18,496 nt of DNA, from NCBI GenBank assembly GCA_964439605.1, contig CAYTPC010000122.1, positions 1 to 18,496 on the forward strand, read 5' to 3'. Below the pieces are notes generated by a model, which worked only from the letters and a program-made list of their open reading frames with translations, did no database searches and was not told the DNA's origin. Source of the stretch: JAITWT01 sp964439605. Lineage in GTDB: Bacteria; Pseudomonadota; Gammaproteobacteria; Burkholderiales; Burkholderiaceae_C. The translations under genes were made by a program, and so were the position numbers. Below are positions 16,343-18,496 of this stretch, in pieces (the stretch's first letter is position 1; every line of letters starts with the position of its first letter).

Positions 16343-17176
16343 TCAGACGCCAGTGCGCAAGAACTGTTCCCGCGTTATTTGCTTTCGTGCTTCATGACGT
16401 TCCAGAGTCGTTGAGAAGACAGCGTCAAAAACGGCGGGAAGCATCGCTTCCAGGACGGTAACGCCGCCTTCCGTCGCGCCCCCCTTCGTTGCGACACGCC
16501 TTCTCAATTCCCAAAAATCTTCTTTGTTCTGAAGCAGCAATTTGGCGGTTCCATAAAGCGTCTGAAGGAGCATTTCGGCGGCATCGTCATAGGCAATATC
16601 CTCTTGCTTGATGCCGGCCCGGACAAATTGCTCACAGATGCAAGCCAACAATCCGGGGGCGCAACTCGTGAAGTCAGCGCAAATCTCAAACTGGTGCTCG
16701 GCAATGACTCTGGTCTTGCCGATGCGGGTGAGCATTTGGTCAATACAATCGCTTTGCGCCGGAGAAACTTTGGCGTTGTGGCAAACCAGCGTCACCCCTT
16801 CGTGAACCTCGGCAATGAGGGTTGGAATCAACTTCGTGATGGGCCCATCGAATAGTTGTTCCACGCTTGAAATCTCCAGACCGCCGGAAATAATGACCAA
16901 GTGGGTCGCAGCGCCCAGAACTCCGATGATTTCCGATAAGACAGGCTTGACCTGGGTCGTGCCAACGCACAGGAACAGGATCGAGCTATTTTCAGCTACC
17001 GCGGAATTGGAGCCGGCGATTTCAATGCCGGGAAAATCTTTCTTGAGGGAATGGAGCTTATTCTGCGTTCGCGTTGAAACCAGGATCTGCTCAGGGGCAA
17101 TGGCCTTCGTTGCGAGCAGGCTCTTGAGCAACACGCTTCCCATGTGCCCGTAACCAATGAACCCGACTTTATTCAT
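16343..17176 (-). CDS. Pyrroline-5-carboxylate reductase-like protein (divergent ProC paralogue)
   Basis: A 277-aa protein with the ProC fold: N-terminal NAD(P)-binding GFIGYGHMGS (5-14) and a C-terminal P5CR dimerisation domain containing GGATEGGVTVLEAM. The start ATG at 17176 follows GGAG; a TTG five codons earlier (17191) is rejected. Several positions that bind substrate in true ProC differ: the family MPN motif reads LIPTL, the SGSGPAY motif reads TSCAPGL, and SPGGTT reads TKGGATE. The cofactor site is intact, but the natural substrate may not be pyrroline-5-carboxylate. It lies 36 bp downstream of a DUF169 gene on the same strand, so the two are probably one operon. The region appears less GC-rich than the core genes. 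It could still be a low-identity ProC. Confidence 0.8.
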   Translation of the reverse strand: MNKVGFIGYGHMGSVLLKSLLATKAIAPEQILVSTRTQNKLHSLKKDFPGIEIAGSNSAVAENSSILFLCVGTTQVKPVLSEIIGVLGAATHLVIISGGLEISSVEQLFDGPITKLIPTLIAEVHEGVTLVCHNAKVSPAQSDCIDQMLTRIGKTRVIAEHQFEICADFTSCAPGLLACICEQFVRAGIKQEDIAYDDAAEMLLQTLYGTAKLLLQNKEDFWELRRRVATKGGATEGGVTVLEAMLPAVFDAVFSTTLERHEARKQITREQFLRTGV

Positions 17177-17212
17177 GTGGCCCGGCTCCAACCCCCGCTG
17201 GGCGATAAAACA

Positions 17213-18004
17213 TCAGAGCTTGTCGGCGTAACTGGCTTGGAAAGCCGCGGCGGGGTCGCACTGAATACCATAGGGGGAAATCGGATAACGAATGCCGTGA
17301 CTGGCAAGCCAGTCCAGTCCAAGCACGATTTCCTGAAGATGTGTAATCTGCAAGGCGATCAGCAGTTCATCGTCCTGGACTCCGCCAAACCGGCGCTCTG
17401 CGAAACAGGGAATCGACAAGCTTGGTTCGCGCGTCAGCAAGCCCGCGCCCCAACTATCGGCGCATGCGGTCTCTCCCGTGGTAGCAAATTGGTAACGCAC
17501 ATAGTTGCAGTGTTGCAGGGCATTGATGAGCGTGATCATCTGGCCCGGAGTTGCATAGACCAAGACTGAATCGGGTTGTTTCAAGCGGCCCGCCGCCAAG
17601 GGCGATAGCACCACCCCAACATACTTTCCAGAGGGAACCCGGGGCATCTGGGCTTGGTGCTCGCGGGACGCTTCGATATTTGCGAACCACACGCCGTGAA
17701 ACATGCTGCCGTCAAGGTAATTCGATCCCGGCGCATTCAATCCCATGACGCCTCCGCAATTGCTATGGGCGGGGACATTCTCATGCGTGACACCCAGCGT
17801 CCAGCCCAACCAGCGTGCCTGGCCTACCAATTGGCACATCGAAAAGCGAACGCCCGGCGTTGGCCAGCGAATGCCGGGAACTTCACGCATCGCTTCAACG
17901 GACTCGAATAACTGCAGCGCGAGCGGCCCGCTGCGCAAATGCAAGCGTTGCATGAGCCGGTTGACCAGATCCGCATAATTCATCTCGGTCTGTGCTTCTT
18001 TCAT
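17213..18004 (-). CDS. DUF169-family protein
   Basis: A 263-aa protein that I assign to DUF169 (COG2043), whose biochemical function is not established to my knowledge. Matching segments are RFSMCQLVGQAR (C57), SNCGGVMGL (C83), SVLVYATPGQMITLINAL in the middle and GLLTREPSLSIPCFAERRFGGVQDDELLIAL towards the C-terminus. Four conserved-position cysteines (C57, C83 and two near the C-terminal third) suggest a metal or cofactor site; that is inference. The start at 18004 is fixed by GGAGG five bases upstream; an open 44-codon extension to 18136 is therefore discarded. There is no signal peptide or membrane segment, so it is probably cytosolic. It is the first gene of a likely two-gene unit with the ProC-like reductase. 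Confidence 0.75.
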   Translation of the reverse strand: MKEAQTEMNYADLVNRLMQRLHLRSGPLALQLFESVEAMREVPGIRWPTPGVRFSMCQLVGQARWLGWTLGVTHENVPAHSNCGGVMGLNAPGSNYLDGSMFHGVWFANIEASREHQAQMPRVPSGKYVGVVLSPLAAGRLKQPDSVLVYATPGQMITLINALQHCNYVRYQFATTGETACADSWGAGLLTREPSLSIPCFAERRFGGVQDDELLIALQITHLQEIVLGLDWLASHGIRYPISPYGIQCDPAAAFQASYADKL

Positions 18005-18009
18005 GTGTT

Positions 18010-18014
18010 CCTCC
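18010..18014 (-). promoter_or_regulatory. Ribosome binding site that sets the DUF169 start
   Basis: A perfect GGAGG on the - strand lies five bases before the ATG at 18004. It decides between this start and upstream in-frame candidates, which have no such site. Confidence 0.75.
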
Positions 18015-18212
18015 ATTAGTTGTACGACAGTAGCATGTGCAAGCCGCAGCCCTTGAGCGTTGGCGGTCACTCGTGGCGCCTGCCTTGAAGGCGGCGAGTG
18101 TGGGCTCGACAAGGTTGATACCGGGTGACTTGGCATCGTTGCCCAGAGCCGCTGGGTGATGTGCAGGTTGCCATCCCTTGTTTGTGTTTCTAAATGTGAT
18201 TTCAGTTTCCAT

Positions 18213-18243
18213 ATGAAATTATTTGTGAGAATTACTTACAAAT
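18213..18243 (-). promoter_or_regulatory. Candidate promoter with overlapping palindrome
   Basis: On the - strand, TTGTAA (18236-18241) and TTTCAT (18213-18218) are 17 bp apart in an AT-rich patch. An imperfect 23-bp palindrome (18221-18243, arms ATTTGT and ACAAAT, 18 of 23 positions symmetric) covers the -35 and the spacer, as an operator would. Transcription from here would give a leader of about 200 nt before the DUF169 start. The remaining bases from 18015 to 18277 show no gene and no clear hairpin that I can defend. Confidence 0.35.
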
Positions 18244-18277
18244 ACACCCGGGACAAGCACATATCGACTAGCATACC

Positions 18278-18496
18278 CTATTCGGCTCCACGTTGTCGCT
18301 GTAGCTGACTTGCGTTGCACACAAGACTCTCCGGCGAAGGCCGTGCCAGTCGATCAACAACATTCACAAGAGGCTCCAGCATATCGTTTAGTGATTGGTA
18401 TCTGACAGATCTCTTTCCAGTGGCCGACATCTCGCAGGAGCGGAGACTGATCAGAATCAATATCCCTGAAACGGAAAAAACAAAAGCAAATATCAC
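18278..18496 (-). CDS. C-terminal part of an unidentified membrane protein (cut by window edge)
   Basis: An open frame of 72 codons reaches the window end without a stop, so the start lies outside. It has a hydrophobic segment IFAFVFSVSGILILISL near its beginning, then about 50 polar residues ending QLQRQRGAE. It could be the last transmembrane helix and cytosolic tail of a larger protein. No family is recognised. A chance frame cannot be excluded because it is short. Confidence 0.35.
   Translation of the reverse strand: MIFAFVFSVSGILILISLRSCEMSATGKRSVRYQSLNDMLEPLVNVVDRLARPSPESLVCNASQLQRQRGAE

Noticed and set aside
18005..18136. A 44-codon N-terminal extension of the DUF169 protein
   Set aside because: The GGAGG five bases before the ATG at 18004 fits a real start, and the extension is Ser/Pro-rich and unlike the family.
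17895..18212. A 105-codon - strand frame covering the DUF169 leader
   Set aside because: It overlaps the DUF169 start by about 110 bp in another frame, has no ribosome binding site and no recognisable domain.

Overview
This window looks like chromosomal DNA from a GC-rich betaproteobacterium, most likely in the Burkholderiales. The evidence is the set of housekeeping proteins (a Bpt-type leucyltransferase, PbpG, PssA next to leuA, GluQ, TrmB and a DnaE alpha subunit with a degenerate PHP domain) and the strong GC-rich codon use, which leaves long spurious antisense frames opposite nearly every gene. I cannot name a genus from the sequence alone.

Layout. Positions 1-1147 hold an IS5-family insertion sequence; its right end is visible and its left end lies at or just outside the window start. 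Downstream on the + strand are bpt (N-degron tagging) and an IclR-family regulator, convergent with pbpG (peptidoglycan endopeptidase) on the - strand. From 4448 to 8753 the - strand carries a lipid and leucine block read in the order pssA, a leucine leader peptide with an attenuator, leuA of the long type (565 aa), then leuA of the classical type (512 aa), closed by a strong hairpin terminator. Further up the - strand are a solute-binding protein without a signal peptide, trmB, gluQ and an FAD-dependent oxidoreductase, the last two abutting exactly. dnaE diverges from the oxidoreductase on the + strand and is followed by a cluster of palindromic REP-like repeats. The last 2 kb look less GC-rich and hold a two-gene - strand unit, a DUF169-family protein followed by a divergent ProC-like reductase, and then the C-terminal end of an unidentified membrane protein cut by the window edge.

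How the genes work together. The best supported regulatory system is the leucine attenuator at 7762-7890: a short peptide with five consecutive leucine codons, then a perfect 12-bp stem and a T-rich tract just before the first leuA. It should place both 2-isopropylmalate synthases under control by charged leucyl-tRNA. The long leader frame begins in an ATGA overlap with the pssA stop codon, so it could also be coupled to pssA translation.

The least understood part is the DUF169/ProC-like pair. The ProC-like protein keeps the nucleotide-binding motif and the overall fold signature, but the positions that bind pyrroline-5-carboxylate in true ProC are altered. A palindrome overlaps its candidate promoter. 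No tRNA, rRNA, CRISPR array or prophage was seen.
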